This document shows positions 34,901 through 44,022 of a stretch of DNA of 44,022 bases, one piece after another (within the stretch, counting starts at the first letter, position 1; every line of letters begins with the position of its first letter). Under the pieces are notes generated by a model. That model saw only the letters and a list, made by a program, of their open reading frames with translations. It ran no database searches and was not told where the DNA came from. The position numbers were made by a program, and so were the translations under genes. The DNA is from Echinococcus granulosus (lineage: Eukaryota; Platyhelminthes; Cestoda; Cyclophyllidea; Taeniidae): NCBI RefSeq assembly GCF_000524195.1, contig NW_020170489.1, positions 9,675-53,696 on the forward strand. The letters are read 5' to 3'.

Positions 34901-37900
34901 AATCCTTCGATAACTTTTCTCCACTTCTTGCACGACGCACGCATTGTTAAACTGTCTACGTTGACTTTCGCTTGGTTATTTCATCAGGATTTTATCTGCA
35001 GCAATGAAGAAAGTTTCTTTCGGATGGTTTTTATTGATGGCTTTAGCGCTTAGCTACCACGGAAGGAATCTGTTTCTTTTTGAGGTATGAGGCTTAATTG
35101 GTCCTTTTTTGTCTTGTGGAGACAAAATAGACTTCAAGACATGCTACTTTGTTGATTCTAGTAGTATGTTTTTATACACATTTTAGGGCCAAATAAGTTA
35201 TAAAAAATGGAAAAAATAGGAAATTGGTTTGGATTATGGGGCTTTTAGGACAAAATTCACAATTTTTTTTGTTTTTTAATGAAAAAATAGCCATTTATTG
35301 GATTGTATTGTTACCAGTAGGGGGTGATTAGTTGCTTCTAAGACCCACTTGACATGTGAACACGTCTGTGTAGTGGTTTGAATCTTTGTTTCAATGAATC
35401 TTCACTATTGTAGGGACTATTAACACATTCACTACTAGGATCTTGGAGGAAAACCGACCACTGCTCATATACTTTCCAAATGTGGCACTGTTAGTCAAAA
35501 AAGTAGATGTAAAGTCATTCTCACACCAGGAACGTCTTGTATCTATTTTATTGTCTTAAGGTCAACAAATTTGTCTGTGCTCCGATTTGGTGTGACCAGC
35601 CAAGCTCAGGTGAGAACATCGGTGGGTCATGTGTGACGTTGGTAGGTAACGTGCCAATGCGTGAAAGGGCCTAGATACTAGGCCGATCGGGCTACTATTA
35701 GCAAGGAGGAACACTAATAAAATACAGATTTGGAAATCCTACATAACTGCTCAGAAGCTGAAGACTTCTTGCATATCTTTATTGTCAATCTGCTTGTACA
35801 AAAGTTGTTTTTTGGAATGTGTGTTAACATACTGTTCAGTTGGGCATCTTTCCTTACTATCTCTTAAATTGAGACTGTTTTTTTGCTTAGACCTAAACTC
35901 GGCGCTCTTGGAATCGATCTGAAACCAGCTGATAAAACCATTGAAACGTCCTTGGATCATCCAACCTCTCCATCAAAAAATGTAGAAGAAATGGTACCAT
36001 CAGGGTCTTTGCCGGAACCATCAAAATCAACGGAAAAGTCCCCAGCCTTCATGGGACAATGTGCACCTTTGAAATTGGTGGAATCAAAGGAGTTGTCTGA
36101 ATCCCCGAAGTGCACCGACTACGAAGCTGAGACGAAATCCCCAACAGAGTTCTCCAAGTCCGTTGAAGAAGAAGTCAGGTTGAAGCCTCTAGCGGAAAAT
36201 GCACTGATAAAGGATAAAGCGGAAGTGGTGGAAGAAGTACTGGACTATCCACCATTGTGCGAGTCTCCACCTCCACCACCACTGTCCCCAATCCAATCGA
36301 TCTTCGAGATGAATGAGGAGGCCCTGGATGCTTTTGACTCGGACTATCTACTTAGACTGGAGGAGATACTGACCGAGATTCATCGGCGTTATTACCGCGC
36401 GTATGACAAGTACATGGCAGAGGTGAAACAACGCAAGGCACACAACATACCGGTGGAGGAAGGCTCTAGGTGGGACGGCCAATTTTCCGTCTATTCGCTG
36501 TTTATTTACAATTTTACAGTCAGCTTTGTTCCCATTAATTGATGAAATAGAATGTGTCTGGAGGGTGCACGGGGGAATGAGCAGATTGCATCCCTGTTTA
36601 CGATTTAAGTGAATATAACTCTGTTGCAAGATCCCGTTTTGGCCCTTCCCCTTGTCACTCTTCCATATCGGCACTAAGAGGATAGTTAAGTGAATTGAAA
36701 CTAAGCCGCCGATGAATGCAGCGCAGCCTGAAAACTTTCCAATTCAATGATCGTTTCGCATCTCGTAGATTTAGATAAGTCCATCAGTTTGTGAGGGCTA
36801 ATTTCCCTAGCCTTCCCAAACGCTGAACCCTGTTCTACAGAGAACACATTTTGTATGTCTGCCGCTTTTTTGCATGATTAATAGTCCAAAACCAAATCTA
36901 AATAGTCTTCCTCATATTTCGCTTAAATATAATTATGCTAAAACAAGTATTTTATCACTACATTTCGATTTAAGCTTAAGATATTCCTCTGTTATGCGTC
37001 TCTGTGTGTTCAATTTTCTGCCATAGATGCCCTCCTTCGACGGTGACGAGTCGATGCATTTGAACGAAACCTCTGAGGTGTGAATAAAAGCCGTCATTTC
37101 TGTTTTATCAGAATAGAGATGTTCGGGACATCTCGCTCCCGCGTCATCCCCGAGGGCATTATGCGGGTGATGGTGTTGAAGCAGACTGGATTAGCGCCAT
37201 CTTACTGTAAAATCAAGGGTACCTGAAGAAGAATGCCCAAGGGAATGATGTGTACTCTCACATTCAGCATTTCATGAGAGGCTGGGGTACTTCAACCGCG
37301 TTCAAAAAGGCCTGAATTTCGAACTTTAGTATAAAAACACAGAAGGATCATGAGATTGCTAACGTAGGTGGGATAAGCAAAGCCCCATTCTACTTTCGCA
37401 TCATTCAAATAATGCGTAACTCAAAACCGAGGCTGTTATATATGGTGCCAAATTCACTGAATCCTAGGTCAATTACAAACGAAACGCGTCTCTCAAAAGT
37501 TCTTTAAAATATATTCATCTCTACACCAGACTTTCAGGTATTCCCCACGTGGCCAACGTGATGTCACAGATGCGAGCCCGGGTGCTAGGCCCCAACACTC
37601 ACATCACACTCTCGGGACTGACACCGCGCAACCGACCAGCGCGCGACTCCCTTGCCGGTCAGATTGCCCTCGGCCTAGGTGCTACGCTGCACAACCGTCT
37701 GCGTTTGCCCAAACAACCGCTGGTTGCGCATAGTAGGGCCGCCGGGTTAGTTTGCTGGCTCTTTCGATCGTTTTCTGTGATTGGTGGCTGAGGCTATTCT
37801 ACTATATTGCGGGATACCTCTCTTTTGTTTGGCACTCTTTGGCTGCTTCATTTGTCTCCAACCCGTCTTAGATATGGAAGAGGGTGACGTGATTTTGCAC

Positions 37901-40393
37901 TCTAGTCTACCGAAGTGTTACATCTCTCCGCTAGGCATTTGTAGCATCCGGAGACGTCAGTTTTCTGGAAACTCTTAATTACCGAATTCATCTTTGGAGG
38001 TTTAGGATGAAATGTCGACGCGTGTTAAGGGGAATAACGGTCCTTTAGCGGCTTTCAATCTTGTAAAATACTTCTTCGCTAGTTTAAACTCTTGATTTTG
38101 GCTACTTCTATTAAGTGGAAGACTGGACAGAGAAAAAGGGGTAAGGTTTTATTTTAACAGCAAATTTTGTGGATCATTCATTTTGGGAGTTTTTAACATT
38201 CATTAATCTTCTCGAAAAAAATTGAATTCATTTAACACACTTGGAACGTCTTAATTTTAGAAGAAAAGAAATGTGCGATAGTTTAATGCGACCTCCAGCA
38301 TTCACCACTTGTGTGCCACAGAACCTCTCCATCACCCCTACATTCATACACACCAGTCAGACGCCCTCTGAAGAAACCCCCATGCTCAATCCAGCACAGA
38401 CGGATTCACAAATTCTCCTAGGCATCTGTGATTGCCTCAGATTGTCATCCCCACCGATTAAGTGTGAAACACACCTACAGGTTTATGCATGAAAGGAGAT
38501 AATCGTGTGCTCCCTTCACACCTCGCCTTCGTGTCGGCACACACCTTCCACGCTTTCTCAGAAGACACATCTTACATGAACTGGATCCCTTCCACTTCAT
38601 CAAATAACACAATATGTGGACGAAGCCAGTGATGTTGTTTGCTTACTACACTTGTACTCCGATAAAGCAGGATCGCCTTCATCTTCGGTTAAACTAACTA
38701 ACCCATTATCTAATCAGGCCCCACTTTTCCAGATGCTGAGTTGCATAAGGATAGCAATGACAGGGACGTGCGTCCCTTCCGTATGTCCGTTGGCGCTTCG
38801 ACGCGACACGGGTGGCTTGCCTCCCACGCAACGGAATGGATAACAGGAGAGAGAACGGAACAGACGAAATAGGTAGGATGACCACATTGCCTAGCAGAAG
38901 TCGGAGCAGGTGAAATGGAGTCAGCAAATTGAAACAGAGGATGAAAAATGAGTTGGGAGATTTCAACTTGATCTCAGATCGTCAATAACGGGTCCTTATG
39001 GATAATTGCAAAGGACTTCAAGGGGAAAAAGGAAGGCCACTGAAACATCGAGATCGAGGGGGCCAGAAATGCCAGTGACAATTTCACCAATGCCCCAAAT
39101 AGATGGTGAGATCTCACCGCAAAATCCACAAATGCGTGTGCTTATTGTCAGAAGGAGGCACAGTGCAGTGCGTAGACCTATCACGCATAGCCTTCGTGCG
39201 TTCGTTCTCGTCGATGGCCTCGTCGTGTGTCTACTGCATCACGCATACCGTCTCACAACAGGTGTCATTGAGGCAGGGCTAAAAGTGCGCACTTCTACCA
39301 CTTGTCCATTTTCCGTTTGGATGTAGTCCTGTGTTTTCTGTTCCAGGGACGAGTTCCTTCAGATAGCATATTCTTGAGAAAGTTACTTGCACACCACTTC
39401 GTTGCACCCAGTCACATCTACCCGTGTGGGAGCCACTTTTCCAGTGCTAAAAACATTCTTTTTCTGGTTGAACGTGGACATATTCAATGAGCCGGAATCC
39501 ACTCTGCAGCACGAAATCCACATGCAGTAGTACGAAGGTGAACCATTTGGACATCTGTCAAGTATTGTATAGAATGGTGGATTCTTCCGCAAGCGTAGTT
39601 TGAAGAACGGAAACAGATGGGAACCAAGCGTGTACCTCCTGCTGACATCATCCATGAGAAAGCTTTCTAACTGCTATTCGGTTACGTTGTTTAGAGGTTT
39701 ACTGAAAATGGAAGATATATGATGAAAGGAGGGAGGATGGAAGCTTTGAGATAAGTGGCTGGCCTTCGGGGTTATTGAACTCAGGAGAGGACCCCAAACC
39801 ACCTGAGTAAGATACAAACCATACGAAAACAACCTTGAATGCCATAAATCTAATCAATTTTGCAAATATTATTTTTTTCCTCGTTTTACGCTTTTTTAAC
39901 ATTTGCGTCTAAGCGTTTTGAAATAATGTAGGAGAAGGGAAGAGGGTTGGTTTTCCATAAAGCGTTGCTTTTACCAATCTTAATGTTTCCTTCGTTTTCT
40001 TACTTTCCTCTTGCTAGTCATCGAGCCTTCACTACCCACCTCGTGGCATGTCGTCAGAACACGGAGAAGGTGATGGCAGCTCGGAATTTCCAAGCACAGT
40101 GTGCCACCAATCCTTCCCAACCGCCATTAATCCACATTGTCTCACCTCGTTGGCTGTGGGCCTCGCATTTTCGCTGGCAGCGGTTGCCCGAATCGCAGTT
40201 CCCACTGGATCATGAATACAGTGTTCACGCCTTTGATCCAGATGCCAATTCACCTACCGCATTCCATGGCAGGTCACGACATCGTCATCATCAACATCAC
40301 CGCCGACGACATCATCAATATCGACTTCCATTGCAGCATCATCATCCATTCATGAGGGATGACACGGAGGCGGTGATGGAGGTTGCAAAGTGA
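31791..40393 (+). CDS. CTDP1: RNA polymerase II CTD phosphatase FCP1 (at least 12 exons)
   Basis: FCP1 dephosphorylates the RNA polymerase II C-terminal repeat, mainly phospho-Ser2, to recycle polymerase; it acts in the nucleus with TFIIF. Proposed join: 31791..31999, 32037..32120, 32159..32249, 32291..32416, 34027..34268, 34342..34440, 34638..34802, 35891..36452, 37027..37077, 37112..37166, 37538..37745, 40018..40393, giving 755 aa. A lipoyl-like N-terminus (about 15-75) is followed by a Cys/His motif (GCGHHVVMRDLCAECG) and the FCPH domain with DLDQT at 152-156 (Asp152 and Asp154 catalytic) and CIIDDR near 262-267. Then come a Pro/Ser/Glu-rich linker and a BRCT domain (about 571-690) with WLW at 676-678. 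This is the full domain order of human CTDP1 (961 aa). The human protein has a longer acidic C-terminus, so more exons may follow. The ends of exons 8 and 10 and the 3' end are uncertain; identity is not. Confidence 0.93.
32037..32120 (+). CDS. CTDP1: FCP1 exon 2 (Cys/His motif)
   Basis: Residues 70-97, containing CGHHVVMRDLCAEC, the Cys/His cluster just before the catalytic domain that is nearly invariant in FCP1. It is bounded by a 37-bp intron upstream and a 38-bp intron downstream. Confidence 0.92.
32159..32249 (+). CDS. CTDP1: FCP1 exon 3
   Basis: Residues 98-128. It includes SIPMVHMIPDLHVSE, matching the family's VSMVHSVPELMVS segment. The acceptor AAATTAG and donor GTATGT give phases consistent with both neighbours. 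Confidence 0.9.
32291..32416 (+). CDS. CTDP1: FCP1 exon 4 (DxDxT catalytic motif)
   Basis: Residues 129-170, phase 0 at both ends. DLDQTVLHT starts at 32360; the first Asp is the phosphate-accepting nucleophile and the second the general acid in this phosphatase superfamily. A 41-bp intron precedes it and the donor is AAG|GTAAAT. Confidence 0.96.
32417..34026 (+). other. FCP1 intron 4
   Basis: 1610-bp GT-AG intron, phase 0. Several short open frames lie on both strands (for example 32891-33106 and 33029-33325), but none is recognisable as a domain or known element. Confidence 0.85.
34027..34268 (+). CDS. CTDP1: FCP1 exon 5 (phosphatase domain core)
   Basis: Residues 171-250 plus two bases. 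It contains YHTRFRPHLGKFLRRM, CTFGNRAYAHQLASILDP and the family motif RILSRDEC, all matching the FCPH domain. The exon appears to end at CTCAG followed by GC, not GT; see findings. Confidence 0.93.
34342..34440 (+). CDS. CTDP1: FCP1 exon 6 (DD motif)
   Basis: Residues 251-283 with LVCIIDDRGDVW and NLIQVQPY. The paired Asp at 265-266 is the second acidic motif of the active site, which helps bind Mg2+. The donor is ACAG|GTGCGT. Confidence 0.95.
34638..34802 (+). CDS. CTDP1: FCP1 exon 7
   Basis: Residues 284-338. FFPEVGDINGPPG matches the YFQGTGDMNAPPG segment that closes the FCPH domain. The rest is a Pro-, Ser- and Thr-rich linker. Acceptor TTTTGCTAG and donor GTGAGC keep the frame. Confidence 0.9.
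34803..35890 (+). other. FCP1 intron 7
   Basis: 1088-bp GT-AG intron, phase 2, AT-rich, with a clear TTTTTTTTGCTTAG acceptor. Nothing else was recognised in it. Confidence 0.85.
35891..36452 (+). CDS. CTDP1: FCP1 exon 8 (linker, helix before BRCT)
   Basis: From residue 339. Most of it is a Lys/Glu/Ser/Pro linker with repeated Lys-Ser-Pro or Glu-Lys-Ser-Pro-like units. It ends with SDYLLRLEEILTEIHRRYY, a helix conserved in FCP1 before the BRCT domain. The 3' end is uncertain. Donors at 36422/36423 and 36452/36453 are phase 0, as the next exon needs. The one at 36469/36470 (TAG|GTGGGA) is phase 2 and would not fit. Confidence 0.85.
37027..37077 (+). CDS. CTDP1: FCP1 exon 9 (51-nt linker exon, tentative)
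   Basis: A strong acceptor (TTTTCTGCCATAG) opens a 17-codon frame, MPSFDGDESMHLNETSE, ending at the donor GAG|GTGTGA. Only phase 0 is open. The sequence is acidic and not conserved with other FCP1 proteins that I know, so it is supported by splice signals and frame only. Confidence 0.5.
37112..37166 (+). CDS. CTDP1: FCP1 exon 10 (55-nt linker exon, tentative)
   Basis: Follows a 34-bp intron with a good TTTTATCAG acceptor. Phase 0 in and phase 1 out are exactly what is needed to connect exon 9 to exon 11. It encodes NRDVRDISLPRHPRGHYA. The donor GTGATG is weak; GTGTTG six bases downstream would also keep the frame. Confidence 0.45.
37538..37745 (+). CDS. CTDP1: FCP1 exon 11 (first half of BRCT)
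   Basis: From about residue 562. PHVANVMSQMRARVL aligns without gaps to human PDIRKIVPELKSKVL, followed by the BRCT start ITLSGL and GLGATL. Acceptor GACTTTCAG and donor GG|GTTAGT (phase 2) are both good. Confidence 0.92.
37746..40017 (+). other. FCP1 intron 11
   Basis: 2272-bp GT-AG intron, phase 2. It holds the left arm of the large inverted repeat (38260-38807). Unassigned open frames follow, the longest at 39006-39326, which lacks a recognised domain and convincing splice context. Confidence 0.85.
38260..38807 (+). repeat. Inverted repeat, left arm (548 bp)
   Basis: Nearly identical, in inverted orientation, to 41736-42196. It contains an 87-bp segment (about 38306-38392) absent from the other arm, and a short palindrome at 38762-38777 (AGGGACG-TG-CGTCCCT) near its inner end. 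It lies in FCP1 intron 11. No transposase or other known protein is encoded; its short frames are interrupted by stops. Confidence 0.95.
40018..40393 (+). CDS. CTDP1: FCP1 exon 12 (second half of BRCT, His-rich tail)
   Basis: From residue 631. TTHLVACRQNTEKV and IHIVSPRWLWASHFRW are the conserved second half of BRCT. They are followed by a His/Arg-rich stretch encoded by CAT/CAC repeats, then DDTEAVMEVAK and a TGA. The TGA overlaps a strong donor (AAA|GTGAGC at 40390), so the exon may end at 40389 and splice on. A second phase-2 donor (CAG|GTCACG at 40273) would remove the His-rich part. Confidence 0.88.
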
Positions 40394-40964
40394 GCTATGC
40401 ATTTTTCTTTCATTATACCCAATCCCGGTGAATCCAATCGAACAGCAGAGTAGATTTCGCATAAATAATGCCCTTGGTAGCCATTTCAGCTATTTGAACC
40501 GTTGATTGTAGAAAAGGATATGGTTTAAACAGATGTCTTCATTCTCTTATTCTACGACTGTTCCCCTCATTGATATCATAATTTATCCAGTTATGCCATC
40601 ACAGAAGAGAACACCTTCCGTTTTCCATGTCATATCATACTAGAGCATAAGCAAGTTTTCCTTCTGTCAATTTATTGTCACTTGATTCATGCGAAAGCGA
40701 AAGTCAAGGCTCTCGTTCTCGATCACACCAATGCAATGGTGTTTTGGTCAAAGGGATCGCCTTTGTAATCTATACTGATTTTGTGCTTGGGGGTGGACTC
40801 CTACTCGCTCAGTGTCTCAATAAGGCAGTTTACTTTCCATTGCTCTATTTCCATCTCCCTCTCCCAACCGTATACTCGGCCGACGTGACCGACTGCTGGA
40901 GGTCGGTCTGCCTTGTGAAGCCTCAGTCAGCTCTCACCAGTAGTGGCTGTGTTTTGTCTTTCAG

Positions 40965-40998
40965 ACGCGGGCTTCAGTTTTCTCTCCAATGTTTGTAG
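40965..40998 (+). CDS. CTDP1: Possible terminal exon of FCP1 (tentative)
   Basis: The acceptor TTTTGTCTTTCAG leads to 34 nt that are in the right phase for a donor at 40390 and end in TAG, adding about ten residues (765 in total). It has no recognisable FCP1 C-terminal motif, and a longer acidic tail encoded outside the window is equally possible. Confidence 0.2.
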
Positions 40999-41304
40999 AA
41001 GAAAATGCCTTTTTAATTATATGATATGTTAGCGAAGAGAGTTCGTCTTAATTTTGCAAAAAGTTCAACGATCGGTTTCTCTTCTCTTTGAAAAGAGAAG
41101 ATGAAAAAACAGGTTGAAGAGGCGCCTTGCAGTTGTTCACCAAGTTTGTAACAATTCATCACTGAAATAGGATTGCAGCAAAGGCAACTTTTTTGAAGAT
41201 GGGTGAATAACACCTTACCCTAGAATGTTCTTTGCTTTAAAAGGCACACTCAATTATCTTTGAGTGGCGGGCCCGTCAACTGAGGACATGTTTACAGTAT
41301 GTGC

Positions 41305-41321
41305 GTGTGTGTGTGTGTGTG
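41305..41321. repeat. (GT)8 microsatellite
   Basis: An uninterrupted GT run downstream of the last recognised FCP1 exon. Confidence 0.9.
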
Positions 41322-41735
41322 AACATTTACCTCGATGCCAAAATGCAAAGTAGGCGGCTCCAAACAGCGCATAAATTGATGGTAGATTGAGAAACGCGTG
41401 AGGGAGATGTGTGTGATTAGAGGTGACATCAAAAATACCTATAGTGGTTCCACTTAACTCAAATGACTCACTTTAAGAAGCCGTTTAACTTCGTGGCTCA
41501 AGTGACCATCAAAACAGGCCTCTTTAGAATCTACACTGGCAAGACGTTTGCAGAATCGAAATGCTTTCCGAAGACGTCATTTTCTGACATTCTACATAAT
41601 TATCTGCTTGAAGGAGATATTGAACCTCCATTCTCTGACCCTTGCCGGCTCATCTTTCGTGGAAGGATTAAACGACATTTTACTACTGCTTTTTGGCGCA
41701 ATGATAATGGAATGGGGTCTTTTCGAGTGCGGACA

Positions 41736-42196
41736 GTCGCGTCGAAGTGCCAACGGACATACGGAAGGGACGCACGTCCCTGTCATTGCTATCCTTATGC
41801 AACTCAGCATCTGGAAAAGTGGGGCCTGATTAGATAATGGGTTAGTTAGTTTAACCGAAGATGAAGGCGATCCTGCTTTATCGGAGTACAAGTGTAGTAA
41901 GCAAACAACATCACTGGCTTCGTCCACATATTGTGTTATTTGATGAAGTGGAAGGGATCCAGTTCATGTAAGATGTGTCTTCTGAGAAAGCGTGGAAGGT
42001 GTGTGCCGACACGAAGGCGAGGTGTGAAGGGAGCACACGATTATCTCCTTTCATGCATAAACCTGTAGGTGTGTTTCACACTTAATCGGTGGGGATGACA
42101 ATCTGAGGCAATCACAGATGCCTAGGAGAATTTGTAAATCCGTCTTTATGGTGAATGTTGGAGGTCGCATTAAACTATCCCATAGTTCCTTCTTCA
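41736..42196 (-). repeat. Inverted repeat, right arm (461 bp)
   Basis: Reverse-complement copy of 38260-38807 with only a handful of substitutions and lacking 87 bp of that arm. The shared frame of 64 codons next to the inner end translates identically in both arms. The similarity stops sharply at 41736 (inner end) and fades around 42180-42196 (outer end). Confidence 0.95.
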
Positions 42197-44022
42197 GGTT
42201 TTTTATCTAACTACAGGGGAAGTGATGTCACCCCTCCTTCATTTTTTGAAATACTTCTCTCCAATCTTCGTAAAAAACCTAAATGAACAAGCAACTTATT
42301 TCTAAGTTTAGTCACTAACGCGGGGGCCCTCGCGCCTCTCATGTTGTGGTTGTTGTTGCGAGTCATTGCACTTTACCGTTTATGGCTGTCACTATGTTGA
42401 ATAGCCTTTTCGGGGTGCAGATGGATCGTCTAATTATCGAGGGAATCGATGTCATATATCGTTGGAGTCCCATTTTCGGCCGAAGACTTCAATTCGGAAA
42501 TGAGTTGACTTGGTACCATTGCAGGGAACATGGTAAAGTAGTTGAAATTCTTACTTAGCGGGAATTGCTGCGGATTAGCGAGAGGAGTGGTGGCTAATCT
42601 TGCTGGAGTGCATCATGTAACCAACCGACATTTGTTGGCTTACTGTTAGTTGTTGTCCTGCATGAAGGCTACTGCGAAATATGTAAATTGCCAGCGTGGG
42701 AGGCAAATGCATGTTTTTCCGCTGCACAAGTTAATCCCAGTATAGAGTTGCAGTTGACTTCCAAGTTCTAAAACAACTCTTTGTCGGGCACGTCTCTAAC
42801 TCTTTTCAAAAAAACAATCAGTTTGCTACTCATAGGCAGTTGACTAGAGTGTTTCTTCTTCTGCCGTCGTCTCTTACAGAAGTGGTTTTGGTTACAGCCT
42901 ACTTGATGTCGGAAGCGCTCTGTATCCATCACATCATTTGTGACCATTGTTGAATTTCCTGATCCACTCATAAGCGATGAGTGGGAGCGAGAAATATTCA
43001 TCAACTTACTAAGATGAATTGCTTCCAGTATATGCCATCTACCTGCACTATTCAGCCCGATAGACACAGCTCCTATTTGGTGGGATTAAGTAATAAGTTT
43101 TGCTGGCACCTTTAGCTCTGAGCGACAGCACTCCTATACTCAACTGCAAGAGCAATTAGACGAGAATTGAAAACTCTGCTGCGCTCTTCCTTTTAATGTT
43201 TTTGTTCCTTTAAGCCTTTTCTAATGTAATCTCAGGAAATGTGACGCTTCTGGAATTCATTTTGTGATCAAGGGGGAAAATGCTTTTCTTTCATCATCAT
43301 CCTGTTAAGATCTCTCCCAGATTCAACAGCCCATGTATTTACTGACCTATCTCCTCACCGAAGTGGTGCAAACATCAAACATATTTGAGTTTTTAACAAA
43401 AATATGAAAATGCGTGCCACCCTAAAAAATATGCTTAAGTTTGTCTGTCATTCCAATGTGGTACAGGCTTTGAAACGCTAGGAGACCGAACAGCACTACG
43501 CCTTGGGCGGCTGACCAGTTGGTTAGTTGTTACTGGAGTCCAAAAATTTCCCTACTACCAAGTTTCCCTTACATGTTCCTTATAACCATTGTTGAATTAA
43601 CTCTTCTTCACCGCCCCGTGAGATTATTCTAACTCGAGTGGCCGAGACGTGGTGCTTTTGCAACCCCTTTACTTTTCTCTGTAGCTAACAGCTTTTACTA
43701 TGGAAGAAATTCTGTCACTTTGGCAGTCCTACTGTCGAGAGATCAAAGACCTAAGGCGGTTTTGGCTTCTAACTTCTGCTAGCAGACGTTTAGGCACGTG
43801 CTCTGTTTAGCTTAAGAATGCATTAGAATGTTATCCTTACACTTAGGCGAATCACTTTTAAATTTTCGTTATACTCCTGCATTGATGCCCTGACGTGATC
43901 AAGTCACCCGCAAACTTAACTCTTCTCATCAACACCACCTGCTCGCTTCCTCCACCCCTCTCACCCTTTCCTTCATCCACTTTTTACGTTCTTGCGTTAA
44001 TGCCAGTTCTCCCTCTGCTATG

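Larger units (their letters stand above)
40394..44022. other. Downstream of the last recognised FCP1 exon
   Basis: No further domain was recognised. The stretch contains the tentative exon at 40965, a GT microsatellite at 41305-41321, the right arm of the inverted repeat and otherwise AT-rich sequence with short frames. The final 130 bases are pyrimidine-rich, as before a 3' splice site, so an exon just beyond the window is possible. No canonical AATAAA was seen shortly after the TGA at 40393. Confidence 0.4.

Noticed and set aside
38241..38843. Open frames within the inverted repeat as transposon proteins
   Set aside because: Short, interrupted by stops, and without transposase, reverse transcriptase or zinc-finger motifs. 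The repeat pair also encloses a host exon, so it is not a simple element with terminal inverted repeats.
39006..39326. 106-codon frame inside FCP1 intron 11
   Set aside because: Basic start and low-complexity middle look protein-like, but no domain, conserved motif or clear acceptor/donor pair supports an exon or nested gene.
41081..41100. 9-bp palindrome CTTCTCTTT-GA-AAAGAGAAG
   Set aside because: Short, low-complexity and unconnected to any gene signal.
1..44022. CRISPR arrays, bacterial operons, rRNA genes
   Set aside because: No regularly spaced repeats and no rRNA sequence; the spliced genes show a eukaryotic nuclear genome.

Overview
The window is a piece of a draft eukaryotic nuclear genome; a run of 100 Ns marks an assembly gap. 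Spliced genes, introns of 34-41 bp beside introns of 1-2.5 kb, and the divergence of the encoded proteins fit a parasitic flatworm, most likely a tapeworm (Cestoda: Echinococcus/Taenia/Hymenolepis group). That assignment is an inference from gene structure and my recollection that cestode introns cluster near 36 and 73 nt; no species-diagnostic sequence was identified.

Two protein-coding genes can be supported, and they diverge from a roughly 21-kb interval in which I recognise no gene. On the minus strand (4744-10671) lies a three-exon gene for a two-KH-domain RNA-binding protein of MEX-3 type. Its three exons join in frame to 937 residues. KH1 is split by an intron inside its GXXG loop, KH2 lies wholly in exon 2, and exon 3 encodes a low-complexity C-terminus without a RING finger. 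Downstream of its stop (3309-4743) is a probable long 3' UTR, very C/U-rich on the transcript strand, with two G-quadruplex motifs on the opposite strand. Upstream (10672-11250) is a CpG-rich promoter-like region with three CCAAT/ATTGG boxes, two of them inside a 31-bp palindrome. Further upstream, at 11618-11671, is a perfect 25-bp-arm hairpin.

From about 11.7 to 31.7 kb I see only simple repeats, a cluster of GTCAC/GTGAC words and the gap at 28838-28937.

On the plus strand (31791 to at least 40393) lies the gene for the RNA polymerase II CTD phosphatase FCP1 (CTDP1). At least 12 exons could be joined by reading frame and family knowledge. They cover the lipoyl-like N-terminus, the Cys/His motif, the DxDxT phosphatase domain, a Pro/Ser/Glu-rich linker and the BRCT domain. 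Three introns are 37-41 bp and a likely fourth is 34 bp. One 73-bp intron appears to use a GC-AG boundary. The exact 3' end is unresolved.

A large, nearly identical inverted repeat (arms 38260-38807 and 41736-42196) flanks the last BRCT exon of FCP1, one arm in the preceding intron and the other about 1.3 kb downstream. It could fold the pre-mRNA into long dsRNA around that exon. The two genes are not an operon and share no evident pathway beyond RNA metabolism: FCP1 acts in transcription recycling in the nucleus and the MEX-3-like protein in post-transcriptional control.
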